A stretch of DNA of 27,211 nucleotides from CAZTHL01 sp964613585 (GCA_964613585.1 CAZTHL010000052.1:1-27211), one strand, 5' to 3'. Counted from the first letter of the stretch, positions 16,471 to 23,914 are shown. The notes: generated by a model from the letters alone, not told the origin. A program made the numbers and translations.

Positions 16471-18465
16471 TCAGACGTCCAGGTCGCGGGCGGCGGGCGC
16501 CCGATCCTGGATGAAGCGCAGCCGGCTCTCCGGCTTGCGGCCCATGAGGGCCTCGACCCGCTCGGCGGTGCCGCGGCCCACCTCGGTGGCGCCGTCCCTG
16601 CCGTCGGCCGGCTCGTCGAGCGTGACCCGCAGCAACATCCGACTTGCCGGCGCCATGGTGGTCTCGCGCAGCTGCACCGCCGGCATCTCGCCGAGGCCCT
16701 TGAAGCGGCTGATCTCGAGGGCGCCGCGGCCGCCGAGCGCCTCGCGCTCGAGCTCGGCACGGTGCGCGTCGTCGCGGGCGTACAGCACGGTCGCTCCCTT
16801 CTGCAGCCGATAGAGCGGCGGCTGCGCCAGGAACAGATGACCGTCGGCGATCAGTCCGCGCATCTCGCGGAAAAAATAGGTGATCAGCAGCGAGGCGATG
16901 TGGGCGCCGTCGACATCCGCGTCGGTCATGATGATGACCCGCTCGTAGCGAAGGCGCGCGCGATCGTAGGCCGCGCGGGTGCCGCAGCCGAGCGCCAGGG
17001 CGAGGTCGGCCAGCTCCTTGTTTTGCGCCAGCTTGTCCGCCGAGGCGCTGGCCACGTTCATGATCTTGCCGCGCAGCGGCAGGATCGCCTGGGTCTCCCG
17101 GTCGCGCGCCGCCTTGGCCGAGCCGCCGGCGGAGTCGCCCTCGACCAGGAAGATTTCGGTACCGTCGCGCTCCATGCGGCTGCAGTCGGTCAGCTGGCCG
17201 GGCAGGCGCAGCTTGCGCGGCGCCGACTTGCGGGCGTGCTCGCGGTCGTGGCGGCGCCGCTGCCGCTCGTCGGCGCGCTCGGCGAGGCGCTCGAGCAGAA
17301 CGGCGCTGGCCGACGGGTCGCCCGACAGCCAGTGGTCGAAATGGTCCTTGACCGCCGCCTCGACGAGCCGGGCCGCCTCGGGCGAGGCCAGGCGCTCCTT
17401 GGTCTGGCCCTGGAACTGCGGCGAGCGCAGGAACAGCGACAGCACGATGACGGCGCCGCCGCAGATGTCCTCGGCGGTGACGGCGCCGGCCCGCTTGTGG
17501 CCGGACAGCTCGGCGAAGGCGCGCAGGCTGCGCTGCAGGCCGGCGCGCAGGCCGGCCTCGTGGGTGCCGCCGCCGGGGGTCGGCACGGCGTTGCAATAGG
17601 ACAGGAACAGGCCGTCCTCGTCCTCGGGCCAAGCCACGGCCCACTCGAGCCGGCCGGCCTCGTCGGGCAGGCTCACGGCATGGGCGAACGGCGGGCCGCT
17701 CAGGGTCGGCCGGTCGCCGAGCGTGTCCTGCAGAAGGTCGGCCAGCCCGCCGGGAAAGCGCAAGGTCGCCCTGGCCTCGACGCCCGCGGCCGGATCGGCC
17801 AGCTCCGGCGCGCAGCTCCAGCGCACCTCCACGCCGCGATGCAGGTAGGCCTTGGCGCGCGCCATGCGGAACAGCCGGTCGGGCCGGAAGCGGGCCGCCT
17901 CGCCGAAGATCTGCGGGTCGGGGTGGAAGCGCACCAGGGTGCCGCGCCGCTGCGGCGCCTGGCCGGCCGGCTCGAGCGGCCCGAGCGGCGCGCCGCGCGC
18001 GTAGTCCTGGCGCCACAGCTGCCGGTCGCGGGCCACCTCGACGGTCAGCCGGTCGGACAGGGCATTGACCACCGACAGGCCAACCCCGTGCAGGCCGCCC
18101 GCGGTCTGATAGACGGCCTCGGAGAACTTGCCGCCCGAGTGCAGGGTGGTGAGGATGACCTCGAGCGCCGAGCGGCCGGGGAACCGGGGATGCTCGTCGA
18201 TCGGGATACCGCGGCCGTTGTCGCGCACGGTGACCGTGCCGTCGGCGCCGAGCGCGAGCGCGATCCAGCCGGCGTGCCCGGCCACCGCCTCGTCCATGGC
18301 GTTGTCCAGGAGCTCGGCCGCCAGGTGGTGCAGCGCCGACTCGTCCGTCCCGCCGATGTACATGCCGGGCCGGCGCCGGACCGGCTCCAGCCCCTCCAGC
18401 ACCTCAATGTCCTGGGCGCTGTAGCGGCGCTCCGGCGGCGGGGTCTCGGCGAACAGGTCGGTCAT
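16471..18465 (-). CDS. parE: DNA topoisomerase IV subunit B
   Basis: This 664-residue ATPase subunit of topoisomerase IV decatenates daughter chromosomes together with ParC (not in the window). The GHKL ATPase domain shows ELLDNAMDEA (Glu51, Asn55), DNGRGIP (82-88) and the GGLHGVGLSVVNAL lid. The TOPRIM domain shows LVEGDSAGGSA, ILPLRGKIMNV and the metal site IIMTDADVDGAHI. The C-terminal end RLRFIQDRAP is typical of ParE/GyrB; the length and the absence of a GyrB insertion favour ParE, and the pattern fits alphaproteobacterial ParE. MTDLFAETPPP at 18465 is the expected start; no strong ribosome binding site is seen. A short dyad, GGCCA-CATC-TGGCC, lies upstream. Confidence 0.93.
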   Translation of the reverse strand: MTDLFAETPPPERRYSAQDIEVLEGLEPVRRRPGMYIGGTDESALHHLAAELLDNAMDEAVAGHAGWIALALGADGTVTVRDNGRGIPIDEHPRFPGRSALEVILTTLHSGGKFSEAVYQTAGGLHGVGLSVVNALSDRLTVEVARDRQLWRQDYARGAPLGPLEPAGQAPQRRGTLVRFHPDPQIFGEAARFRPDRLFRMARAKAYLHRGVEVRWSCAPELADPAAGVEARATLRFPGGLADLLQDTLGDRPTLSGPPFAHAVSLPDEAGRLEWAVAWPEDEDGLFLSYCNAVPTPGGGTHEAGLRAGLQRSLRAFAELSGHKRAGAVTAEDICGGAVIVLSLFLRSPQFQGQTKERLASPEAARLVEAAVKDHFDHWLSGDPSASAVLLERLAERADERQRRRHDREHARKSAPRKLRLPGQLTDCSRMERDGTEIFLVEGDSAGGSAKAARDRETQAILPLRGKIMNVASASADKLAQNKELADLALALGCGTRAAYDRARLRYERVIIMTDADVDGAHIASLLITYFFREMRGLIADGHLFLAQPPLYRLQKGATVLYARDDAHRAELEREALGGRGALEISRFKGLGEMPAVQLRETTMAPASRMLLRVTLDEPADGRDGATEVGRGTAERVEALMGRKPESRLRFIQDRAPAARDLDV

Positions 18466-18628
18466 GGCGGGGAAGGGGCGTCCAAGCACGGTCGTGGCAA
18501 TGACATATGGGCCAGATGTGGCCGCAATTCTCAAGATCTGGTGACCACCGCGGGTCGGGCAGGGCCACCGTCCGGCCCGGGCGGCGCCCCGTCGAGGGCG
18601 GCCCTGCGGCGTCGCACCGGCGGCGCGG

Positions 18629-18724
18629 TCATGCTAGACCATGGCCGTATCCGAGCCACGCCAGCGCGTAGACCGCCATGACGAGCAAGGCAAGCTTCAG
18701 GCCTTCCCAGACGATGCGCCCCAT
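18629..18724 (-). CDS. candidate 31-residue SOS-linked membrane protein
   Basis: The ORF of 31 codons plus TGA begins MGRIVWEGLKLALLVMAVYA and ends ALAWLGYGHGLA. A short amphipathic start with Arg3, Glu7 and Lys10 leads into one hydrophobic span (about residues 9-26), which predicts a single-pass inner-membrane peptide. A LexA box lies 11 nt upstream, and a -35 TTGCGC, 17-nt spacer, -10 TAGGGT lies before that. The ribosome site AGGA lies inside the box, 13 nt from the ATG, which is a long spacing. It is divergent from the small secreted-protein gene and 163 nt upstream of parE on the same strand. Caulobacter SidA is a 29-residue SOS-induced membrane division inhibitor; similarity of design is seen, homology is not shown. 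The ORF could also be chance. Confidence 0.45.
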   Translation of the reverse strand: MGRIVWEGLKLALLVMAVYALAWLGYGHGLA

Positions 18725-18735
18725 GATGCCGCAAA

Positions 18736-18750
18736 GTTCCTGTTTTGTTC
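18736..18750. promoter_or_regulatory. LexA (SOS) box
   Basis: GTTCCTGTTTTGTTC is a perfect alphaproteobacterial LexA target, the direct repeat GTTC-N7-GTTC. On the minus strand it reads GAACAAAACAGGAAC and sits just downstream of a possible -10, where LexA would block transcription of the 31-codon ORF. It also lies 57-71 nt upstream of the divergent secreted-protein start. Confidence 0.6.
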
Positions 18751-18757
18751 CGAGCGA

Positions 18758-18786
18758 ACCCTACAGGGAGCGCTCGCAGGGCGCAA
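18758..18786 (-). promoter_or_regulatory. possible promoter of the 31-codon ORF
   Basis: On the minus strand TTGCGC (18781-18786) and TAGGGT (18758-18763) are separated by exactly 17 nt. The start of transcription would fall at the edge of the LexA box. The hexamers match consensus only in part. Confidence 0.4.
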
Positions 18787-18806
18787 GCGCCATCAGAGGG
18801 CCCGGC

Positions 18807-19169
18807 GTGGCGCGGGCGGCGCTGCTGCTGGCCCTGCTCGGCGCCGGCGCGGCCGTGGCCGGCGAGGCCGACGTGGTCGACGCGCGCGCCAGCCAGGGCG
18901 GCGACGGTCTGTGGCGCTTCGAGGTGACGGTGCGCCACGCCGACGAGGGCTGGGACCACTATGCCGACCGCTGGGATGTGCTGGCGCCGGACGGCACCGT
19001 GCTCGGCAGCCGCGAGCTGCTGCATCCCCATGTCGAGGAGCAGCCCTTCACCCGCAGCCTGGGCGGGGTGGCGATCCCGGACGGTGTGGAGGCGGTGACG
19101 GTCCGCGCCCACGACAGCGTGCACGGCCACGGCGGCGTTGAGGTGACCGTGGAGCTGCCCGGGCGCTAG
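18807..19169 (+). CDS. small secreted protein of unknown function
   Basis: This is a 120-residue protein. The signal peptide VARAALLLALLGAGAAVAGEAD probably ends at AVA|GEAD, placing the mature protein in the periplasm. The mature part is beta-rich, with a conserved-looking core: RHADEGWDHYADRWDVLAPDG, then LLHPHVEEQPFTRSL and VRAHDSVHGHGG. The many His and Asp residues hint at metal binding, but that is inference. The GTG at 18807 is chosen because GAGGG stands about 9 nt upstream and the signal peptide starts there. The frame is open to 18678, but that part overlaps the divergent small ORF and its control region. I have seen similar proteins annotated only as hypothetical. Confidence 0.72.
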   Translation: MARAALLLALLGAGAAVAGEADVVDARASQGGDGLWRFEVTVRHADEGWDHYADRWDVLAPDGTVLGSRELLHPHVEEQPFTRSLGGVAIPDGVEAVTVRAHDSVHGHGGVEVTVELPGR

Positions 19170-19288
19170 GGCGTTTTCGGGTCGGGTGGCTTTTCGGGTC
19201 AGGTGGCATCGCCCGCCCGCGTCCGGCGGGAACGCTCCCGGGCGGCCGGGGCGTGCCTGCGGCCGTCGCGGCCCGTATCGTCGCCGTG

Positions 19289-19508
19289 GCCGGGGCCGTC
19301 GCGGCTCATATCGTCCCTGTGCCCGGGGCCGCCNNNNNNNNNNNNNNNNNNNNNNNNNNNNNNNNNNNNNNNNNNNNNNNNNNNNNNNNNNNNNNNNNNN
19401 NNNNNNNNNNNNNNNNNNNNNNNNNNNNNNNNNGCCGGGGCCGTCGCGGCTCATATCGTCCCTGTGCCCGGGGCCGCCGTGGCCGGGGCCGCCGTGGCCG
19501 GGGCCGCC
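19289..19508. repeat. 45-nt repeat flanking the 100-N gap, plus 15-nt repeats
   Basis: An identical 45-nt block occurs at 19289-19333 and 19434-19478, directly either side of the gap. It includes GTCGCGGCTCATATCGTCCC and CCCGGGGCCGCC. A degraded partial copy precedes it (19261-19290), and GTGGCCGGGGCCGCC follows twice (19479-19508). The gap is probably a collapsed tandem array. Confidence 0.85.
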
Positions 19509-19583
19509 GCCGGGCCGCGGCCGCTTCCGGGCCGCAGCCGCGGGCGTCGAGCCGAGCCGCGCCGAAGGAGCCGTGCGAAGGGA

Positions 19584-19612
19584 AGGGGCGACGCCTTGGC
19601 GGCGCCGCCCCT
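19584..19612 (-). terminator. possible glnA terminator hairpin
   Basis: AGGGGCG at 19584-19590 pairs with CGCCCCT at 19606-19612, with further pairing possible inside. On the minus strand it follows the glnA stop by about 37 nt and is followed by TTCCCTTCG, a poor T-tract. Confidence 0.5.
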
Positions 19613-19648
19613 CCTGTGGCCATGGTGAGGCGGATCGGCGCCGCGGTG

Positions 19649-21061
19649 TCAGACGCTGTAGTACATCTGCAGCTCGATCGGGTGCGGGGTGTGCTCGAAG
19701 GCGTAGACCTCGTCCCACTTGAGCTCGAGATAGCCCTCGATCAGCTCCTTGGTGAACACGTCGCCCTTGAGCAGGAAGGCGTGGTCGTTCTCGAGGCTGG
19801 TCAGCGCCTCGCGCAGCGAGCCGCACACCGTCGGCACACCCTCGAGCTCCTCGGGCGGCAGGTCGTACAGGTTCTTGTCCATCGGGTCGCCCGGGTGGAT
19901 CCGGTTCTGGATGCCGTCGAGCCCGGCCATCAGCATGGCGGCGAAGGACAGGTAAGGGTTCGCCGAAGGGTCGGGGAAGCGCACCTCGACGCGCTTGCCC
20001 TTGGGACTCGCCGCATGCGGGATGCGGCAGGCCGCCGAGCGGTTGCGCGCCGAGTAGGCGAGCAGCACCGGCGCCTCGAAGCCGGGGATCAGCCGCTTGT
20101 AGCTGTTCGTGGTCGGGTTCGAGAAGGCGTTGATGGTGCGCGCGTGCTTGATGATTCCACCGATGTAGAACAGCGCGGTCTCGGACAGGTCGGCGTAGCC
20201 GGAGCCGCCGAACACCGGGCCGCCTTCCTTCCAGATCGACTGGTGCACGTGCATGCCCGAGCCGTTGTCGCCCTTGATCGGCTTCGGCATGAAGGTCGCC
20301 GTCTTGCCGTACGCGTGCGCGACCATGTGGATCACGTACTTGTAGATCTGCAGGTTGTCGGCGCAGCGCACCAGCGTGTCGAACTTGATGCCGAGCTCGT
20401 GCTGAGACGGGGCGACCTCATGGTGGTGCTTCTCCACCGTGACGCCCATCTCCAGCATGGTGCTGATCATCTCCGAGCGCAGGTCGGCCCCGCTGTCGAC
20501 CGGCGGCACCGGGAAGTAGCCGCCCTTGATCGGCGGGCGGTGGCCCATGTTGCCGTCCTCGAACTCCTTGGCGGAGTTGTACGGGCCCTCCTCGCTGTCG
20601 ACCTGATAGAACTGGCAGTTCATGTCGCTGCGGACGCGAACGTCGTCGAAGACGAAGAACTCCGCCTCGGGTCCGAACACGGCGGTGTCGCCGACGCCGA
20701 TGGACGCCATGTACTGCTCGGCCTTGCGGGCGACCGAGCGCGGATCACGGAGGTACGGCTGCCCGGTGGTCGGCTCCAGCACGTCGCAGAACAGAATCAG
20801 TGTCGGCTGCGCCGCGAACGGATCCATGACCGCCGTGCTGAGATCCGGCATCAGGTTCATGTCGGACTCGTTGATGACCTTCCAGCCGGCGATCGAGGAG
20901 CCGTCGAACATGATGCCGTCGGTCAGCGCCTCATCGTCGATGGTGCTGACGTGCTGGGCGGTGTGCTGCCACTTGCCGCGCGGATCGGTGAAGCGGAAGT
21001 CCACGAACTTGACGTCATGCTCCGCGATCATATCCGAGACTTTTTTGATATCGTCCGCCAT
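19649..21061 (-). CDS. glnA: type I glutamine synthetase
   Basis: This 470-residue dodecameric enzyme joins ammonia to glutamate using ATP. The beta-Grasp start includes FMDGSSIAGW-like sequence (MFDGSSIAGW, 51-60). Metal and substrate motifs follow: FGPEAEFFVFDD (129-140), the HHHEVAPSQHE stretch (212-222), KPIKGDNGSGMHVHQS (260-275), NPTTNSYKRLIPGFEAP (315-331) and VEVRFPDPSANPYL. Tyr399 in NLYDLPPEE is the adenylylation site used by GlnE, marking the GSI-beta class. AGGAAAGAAGG precedes the ATG. It follows glnB by 105 nt on the same strand, the normal alphaproteobacterial order, and is expected to be controlled by PII and NtrC. Confidence 0.97.
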   Translation of the reverse strand: MADDIKKVSDMIAEHDVKFVDFRFTDPRGKWQHTAQHVSTIDDEALTDGIMFDGSSIAGWKVINESDMNLMPDLSTAVMDPFAAQPTLILFCDVLEPTTGQPYLRDPRSVARKAEQYMASIGVGDTAVFGPEAEFFVFDDVRVRSDMNCQFYQVDSEEGPYNSAKEFEDGNMGHRPPIKGGYFPVPPVDSGADLRSEMISTMLEMGVTVEKHHHEVAPSQHELGIKFDTLVRCADNLQIYKYVIHMVAHAYGKTATFMPKPIKGDNGSGMHVHQSIWKEGGPVFGGSGYADLSETALFYIGGIIKHARTINAFSNPTTNSYKRLIPGFEAPVLLAYSARNRSAACRIPHAASPKGKRVEVRFPDPSANPYLSFAAMLMAGLDGIQNRIHPGDPMDKNLYDLPPEELEGVPTVCGSLREALTSLENDHAFLLKGDVFTKELIEGYLELKWDEVYAFEHTPHPIELQMYYSV

Positions 21062-21166
21062 ACCTTCTTTCCTGTGTCTTCGCTTTCCTTAACGCGGTAC
21101 GGCCCCCGGGACTACGATGTCCGCGCCGTCCGCGCGCCCGCGTCCTAGCAGACCCGGCGGTCCGCG

Positions 21167-21505
21167 TCAGATCGCATCGCTGCCTTTCTCTCCGGTGCGG
21201 ATCCGCACGACCTCCTCGACCGGGCTGACGAAGATCTTGCCGTCGCCAATCCGGCCGGTCTGGGCGGCCTGCTGGATCGCCTCGATGGCCCGCTCGACCA
21301 GCGGGTCGTCCATGACCACCTCGACCTTCACCTTGGGCAGGAAGTCCACGACATACTCCGCCCCGCGGTAAAGCTCGGTGTGGCCCTTCTGTCGGCCGAA
21401 CCCCTTGGCCTCGGTGACCGTGATCCCCTTGATCCCAACCTCGTGCAAAGCTTCCTTCACCTCGTCGAGCTTGAAGGGTTTGATTATCGCTTCGACTTTC
21501 TTCAT
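21167..21505 (-). CDS. glnB: nitrogen regulatory protein P-II
   Basis: This 112-residue trimeric signal protein senses 2-oxoglutarate, ATP and ADP. The start MKKVEAIIKPFKLDEVKEAL, the T-loop with the uridylylation site Tyr51 (ELYRGAEYVVDF), and the C-terminal GDGKIFVSPVEEVVRIRTGE are all canonical. Linkage to glnA marks it as GlnB and not GlnK, which is normally linked to amtB. It controls adenylylation of GlnA through GlnE and phosphorylation of NtrC. No close ribosome binding site is seen (GAGGGGG is 14 nt upstream). A near-consensus sigma-54 promoter lies about 130 nt upstream. Confidence 0.96.
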   Translation of the reverse strand: MKKVEAIIKPFKLDEVKEALHEVGIKGITVTEAKGFGRQKGHTELYRGAEYVVDFLPKVKVEVVMDDPLVERAIEAIQQAAQTGRIGDGKIFVSPVEEVVRIRTGEKGSDAI

Positions 21506-21633
21506 GGGAGTCGCGTCAGCCCCCTCGTTGCGATCGAAGACGTCCCTCGGCGGACCCGGATGGGCCCGGACAGGCCGAGTTCAGCAGGGTCGGTCCATGT
21601 TCACGAAAGCTGTCCGTGGTCTCGGGGGACCAA

Positions 21634-21648
21634 GCATGGCCCGTGCCA
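21634..21648 (-). promoter_or_regulatory. sigma-54 promoter of glnB-glnA
   Basis: On the minus strand TGGCACGGGCCATGC matches the sigma-54 consensus TGGCACG-N4-TTGC at all but one base, with the GG and GC elements at the required 10-nt interval. It lies about 130 nt upstream of the glnB ATG. NtrC-activated sigma-54 promoters upstream of glnB-glnA are known in Azospirillum and Rhodospirillum relatives. Confidence 0.75.
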
Positions 21649-21731
21649 GCCGGCGGCGGGCGCCCGGCGACCGGGGTTCCGGCCGCGCCGGTCGCGCCAT
21701 CCCGCCGGGCGTCGGTGTGTTTTCCATCATC

Positions 21732-21748
21732 TGCCCAAATGGTAGGCA
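21732..21748. promoter_or_regulatory. possible NtrC-type enhancer site
   Basis: TGCCCAAATGGTAGGCA is a near-perfect inverted repeat (TGCCCA / TAGGCA) about 85-100 nt upstream of the sigma-54 promoter, the usual enhancer distance. It matches the NtrC consensus (TGCACC-N5-GGTGCA type) only loosely. Confidence 0.3.
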
Positions 21749-21907
21749 GGCGGCTGTTCATCGGTCCGGGCCGCGGCCGCGATGCCGTCGAGCCGATGCT
21801 CCGGCCATGGGCTTGCGACCGCGGGCCCGGGCGGCATGGGGGCGCCGGCTTGACGTGCCATCGCGGATCGCGCATCTGTCCCTCGAGCGCCTTCATGGGC
21901 CCGTCAT

Positions 21908-21983
21908 GGCGACTGTAGCTCAGCGGTAGAGCACTCGGTTGTGGTCCGAGTGGCCGTGGGTTCGAATCCCATCAGTCGCCCCA
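21908..21983 (+). tRNA. tRNA-His(GTG)
   Basis: The 7-bp acceptor stem is GCGACTG (21909-21915) with CAGTCGC (21973-21979), and an extra 5' G at 21908 lies opposite the discriminator C, the hallmark of tRNA-His. The D-arm is GCTC/GAGC, the anticodon stem CTCGG/CCGAG with loop TTGTGGT giving anticodon GTG, and the T-arm carries GTTCGAATC. CCA is encoded at 21981-21983. It lies 59 nt upstream of nnr. Confidence 0.97.
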
Positions 21984-22042
21984 CCCATGCCGCGGCGCCG
22001 GGCGCGGCGAAGGCATCGACGCCGGCCGGGGAGCCGTCGGCC

Positions 22043-23536
22043 ATGGAGCCTGGACCGGAGCTGCTCACCGTCGAGGAGATGGGGCGCGCGGACGCGCTTG
22101 CGATCGAGGCCGGCACCCCGGGCCTCGAGCTGATGGAGCGGGCCGGCGCCGGAATCGTCCGTGCCATCCGCCGGCGCTTCCCGCGGGGTCCCGTGCTGGT
22201 CCTGGCCGGGCCCGGGAACAACGGCGGTGACGGCTTCGTGGCGGCGCGCCGGCTGCGCGACGCCGGCTGGCCCGTCACCGTGTCGCTGCTCGGTTCGCCG
22301 GACGCCCTCAAGGGCGACGCCCGGAGCGCCGCCGAACGCTTCGGCGGGCCGGTCGGGCCGCTCGCGACCGGGGCGCTTGACGGACGCCCGCTCGTGCTCG
22401 ACGCCCTGTTCGGCGCCGGTCTCGCCCGGCCGGTGGACGGGGCGCCGGCGGAGATCCTGGACGCGGTCGCCCGGCGCGGGCTGACCTCGGTCGCCGTCGA
22501 CGTGCCGAGCGGCGTCCATGGCGACAGCGGAGCGGTTCTCGGGACCGCGGCGCCGGCGGCGCTCACCGTCACCTTCTTCCGGCTCAAGCCGGGCCACCTG
22601 CTGATGCCGGGGCGGCTGCTCTGCGGCGCGATCGAGCTGGTCGACATCGGCATCCGCGACGCGGTCCTGCCGGCGATCCGCCCGTCCGCCGCCGTCAATG
22701 AGCCGGCGCTGTGGGCGGACCGGTTTCCCTGGCCGGCCGTCACCGGGCACAAGTACCGGCGCGGCCATGCGCTGGTGGTGGGCGGCGCCAGCATGACCGG
22801 CGCCGGGCGGCTCGCCGCCGCCGCGGCCCGCCGTGTCGGGGCGGGGCTGGTCACCGTTGTGGCGCCGGCGGCCGCCCATGGCGTCTACGCCGCGGACGCG
22901 CCCGGGACCATCGTCGCCGATGCGGGCGGCTGGGGCGATCTGTTGGCCGACCCCCGGCGCAACGCGGTGTTGGTCGGCCCCGGGGCGGGCGTCGGCGCGG
23001 CCACGCGCGCGGCGGTGCACGACGCGCTGGAGGCCGGAAAGGCGCTGGTGCTCGACGCCGACGCCATCAGCAGCTTTGCCGAGCAGCGTGAGGAGCTGTA
23101 TCGGGCGGCCTCGGCGGCCACGGTGCTGACGCCGCACGAGGCCGAGTTCGGGCGGGTCTTCGACGCGGCCGGGGACAAGCTCTCGCGCGCCCGTCGGGCG
23201 GCGGCGCGCTGCGGCGCCGTGATGCTGCTCAAGGGACCCGACACGGTGGTGGCGGCGCCGGACGGTCGCGCCGTCATCAATCGAAACGCGCCACCGACCC
23301 TGGCGACGGCAGGCAGCGGCGACGTGCTCGCCGGGCTCGTCCTCGGGCTTCTGGCCCAGGGCGTGGACGGATTTCGGGCGGCCTGCATGGCGGTGTGGCT
23401 GCAGGGGCGCGCCGCCGCCGGCAGGGGCCCCGGCCTGATTGCCGAGGACCTCATCGAAGCGATGCCCGAGGCGCTGACCGCGTTGGCGGCGACCGCCGGG
23501 GGGCGGGGTCATGGCCGGAAAATCACGGAAAATTAA
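22043..23536 (+). CDS. nnr: bifunctional NAD(P)H-hydrate epimerase/dehydratase
   Basis: This 497-residue protein repairs NADHX and NADPHX, the hydrated, damaged forms of NAD(P)H. The N-terminal epimerase domain (YjeF_N, about 1-205) has AGPGNNGGDGFVAAR (55-69) and the catalytic-region DVPSGVHGDSG. The C-terminal ADP/ATP-dependent dehydratase domain (ribokinase-like, about 215-490) has GHKYRRGHALVVGG, LTPHEAEFGR, LLKGPDTVV and the ATP-site ATAGSGDVLAGLVLGLLAQG. The fusion is the usual bacterial form. The frame is open from 21941 but that overlaps the tRNA; the ATG at 22043 has GGGGAG about 10 nt upstream and fits the family. Its position beside glnB is typical of Rhodospirillales. Confidence 0.94.
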   Translation: MEPGPELLTVEEMGRADALAIEAGTPGLELMERAGAGIVRAIRRRFPRGPVLVLAGPGNNGGDGFVAARRLRDAGWPVTVSLLGSPDALKGDARSAAERFGGPVGPLATGALDGRPLVLDALFGAGLARPVDGAPAEILDAVARRGLTSVAVDVPSGVHGDSGAVLGTAAPAALTVTFFRLKPGHLLMPGRLLCGAIELVDIGIRDAVLPAIRPSAAVNEPALWADRFPWPAVTGHKYRRGHALVVGGASMTGAGRLAAAAARRVGAGLVTVVAPAAAHGVYAADAPGTIVADAGGWGDLLADPRRNAVLVGPGAGVGAATRAAVHDALEAGKALVLDADAISSFAEQREELYRAASAATVLTPHEAEFGRVFDAAGDKLSRARRAAARCGAVMLLKGPDTVVAAPDGRAVINRNAPPTLATAGSGDVLAGLVLGLLAQGVDGFRAACMAVWLQGRAAAGRGPGLIAEDLIEAMPEALTALAATAGGRGHGRKITEN

Positions 23537-23607
23537 CGCGAAATCCGAAATCTAGCGCGCAGCAGGTCGGACGATTGCCGGACATTCCACATAGGAGAAC
23601 CGGTTCC

Positions 23608-23841
23608 ATGTTTTTGCGCAGGCCAGCGAACGAGATCATCGCGGGCTCGGTGTTCCGCCGGGTGCCGGAGAGCCCGGTGACCGAGACCGCGCAGGTGGTC
23701 TCGGTGAAGAGCGACCGCATGGGCATCCCGCATGTGCGCTACCGTCTCTGGATGGACCAGCCCAGCGACGACGGCACCCCTGCCGACGAGCGCACGCTGG
23801 CCCTGTCCGCCTTTCGGGAGCTTTACCCCGAGCCGGCGTGA
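23608..23841 (+). CDS. 77-residue protein of unknown function
   Basis: This small soluble protein starts MFLRRPANEIIAGSVFRR and continues VTETAQVVSVKSDRMGIPHV, RYRLWMD and LALSAFRELY. AGGAGA lies about 11 nt before the ATG, a strong initiation site, and codon use resembles the neighbours. No catalytic motif is seen; the alternating beta pattern suggests a small barrel or sheet domain. It follows nnr by 71 nt on the same strand. The stop TGA lies inside the first of three 30-nt hairpin repeats. I believe similar proteins are annotated as hypothetical in other alphaproteobacteria, from memory only. Confidence 0.75.
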   Translation: MFLRRPANEIIAGSVFRRVPESPVTETAQVVSVKSDRMGIPHVRYRLWMDQPSDDGTPADERTLALSAFRELYPEPA

Positions 23842-23914
23842 CGCCGGCGGGAGGAGCTCGAGCCGGCGTGACGCCGGCGGGAGGAGCTCGAGCCGGCGTG
23901 ACGCCGGCGGGAGG
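23830..23914. repeat. 30-nt tandem repeats forming hairpins, almost 3 copies
   Basis: Units at 23830-23859, 23860-23889 and 23890-23914 (the last diverges after about 25 nt) each hold the perfect arms GCCGGCGT and ACGCCGGC around a single G, followed by GGGAGGAGCTC. Each unit could fold into a hairpin, giving a stack of terminator-like stems right at the end of the 77-residue gene. There are no spacers and no T-tracts. Confidence 0.92.

Larger units (their letters stand above)
19170..19648. other. spacer with an assembly gap inside a repeat
   Basis: Between the secreted protein and the glnA stop lie GC-rich short repeats and a run of 100 N at 19334-19433. The frames open across it are low-complexity (Gly/Pro/Arg/His) and not credible as genes. 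The round number of N means the true length is unknown, so a gene could be hidden in the gap. Confidence 0.85.
21506..21907. other. 402-nt glnB upstream region
   Basis: This is the space between divergent glnB and tRNA-His. It contains the sigma-54 promoter at 21634-21648 and a possible NtrC site at 21732-21748. Open frames here (for example plus 21616-21918) lack family resemblance and ribosome binding sites; no gene is supported. Confidence 0.7.

Noticed and set aside
18509..18522. operator for parE (GGCCA-CATC-TGGCC dyad)
   Set aside because: A 5-bp GC-rich dyad is expected often by chance at this base composition.
16366..18681. 771-codon plus-strand open frame opposite parE
   Set aside because: ParE motifs are unmistakable on the minus strand; this is its shadow.
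18531..19826. minus-strand open frame across the N gap giving Gly-Pro-His repeats
   Set aside because: It overlaps glnA and the secreted-protein gene in the wrong frame, depends on unknown bases, and has no start signal or homology.
23830..23914. second CRISPR array
   Set aside because: The 30-nt units are joined directly with no spacers, so this is a simple tandem repeat.
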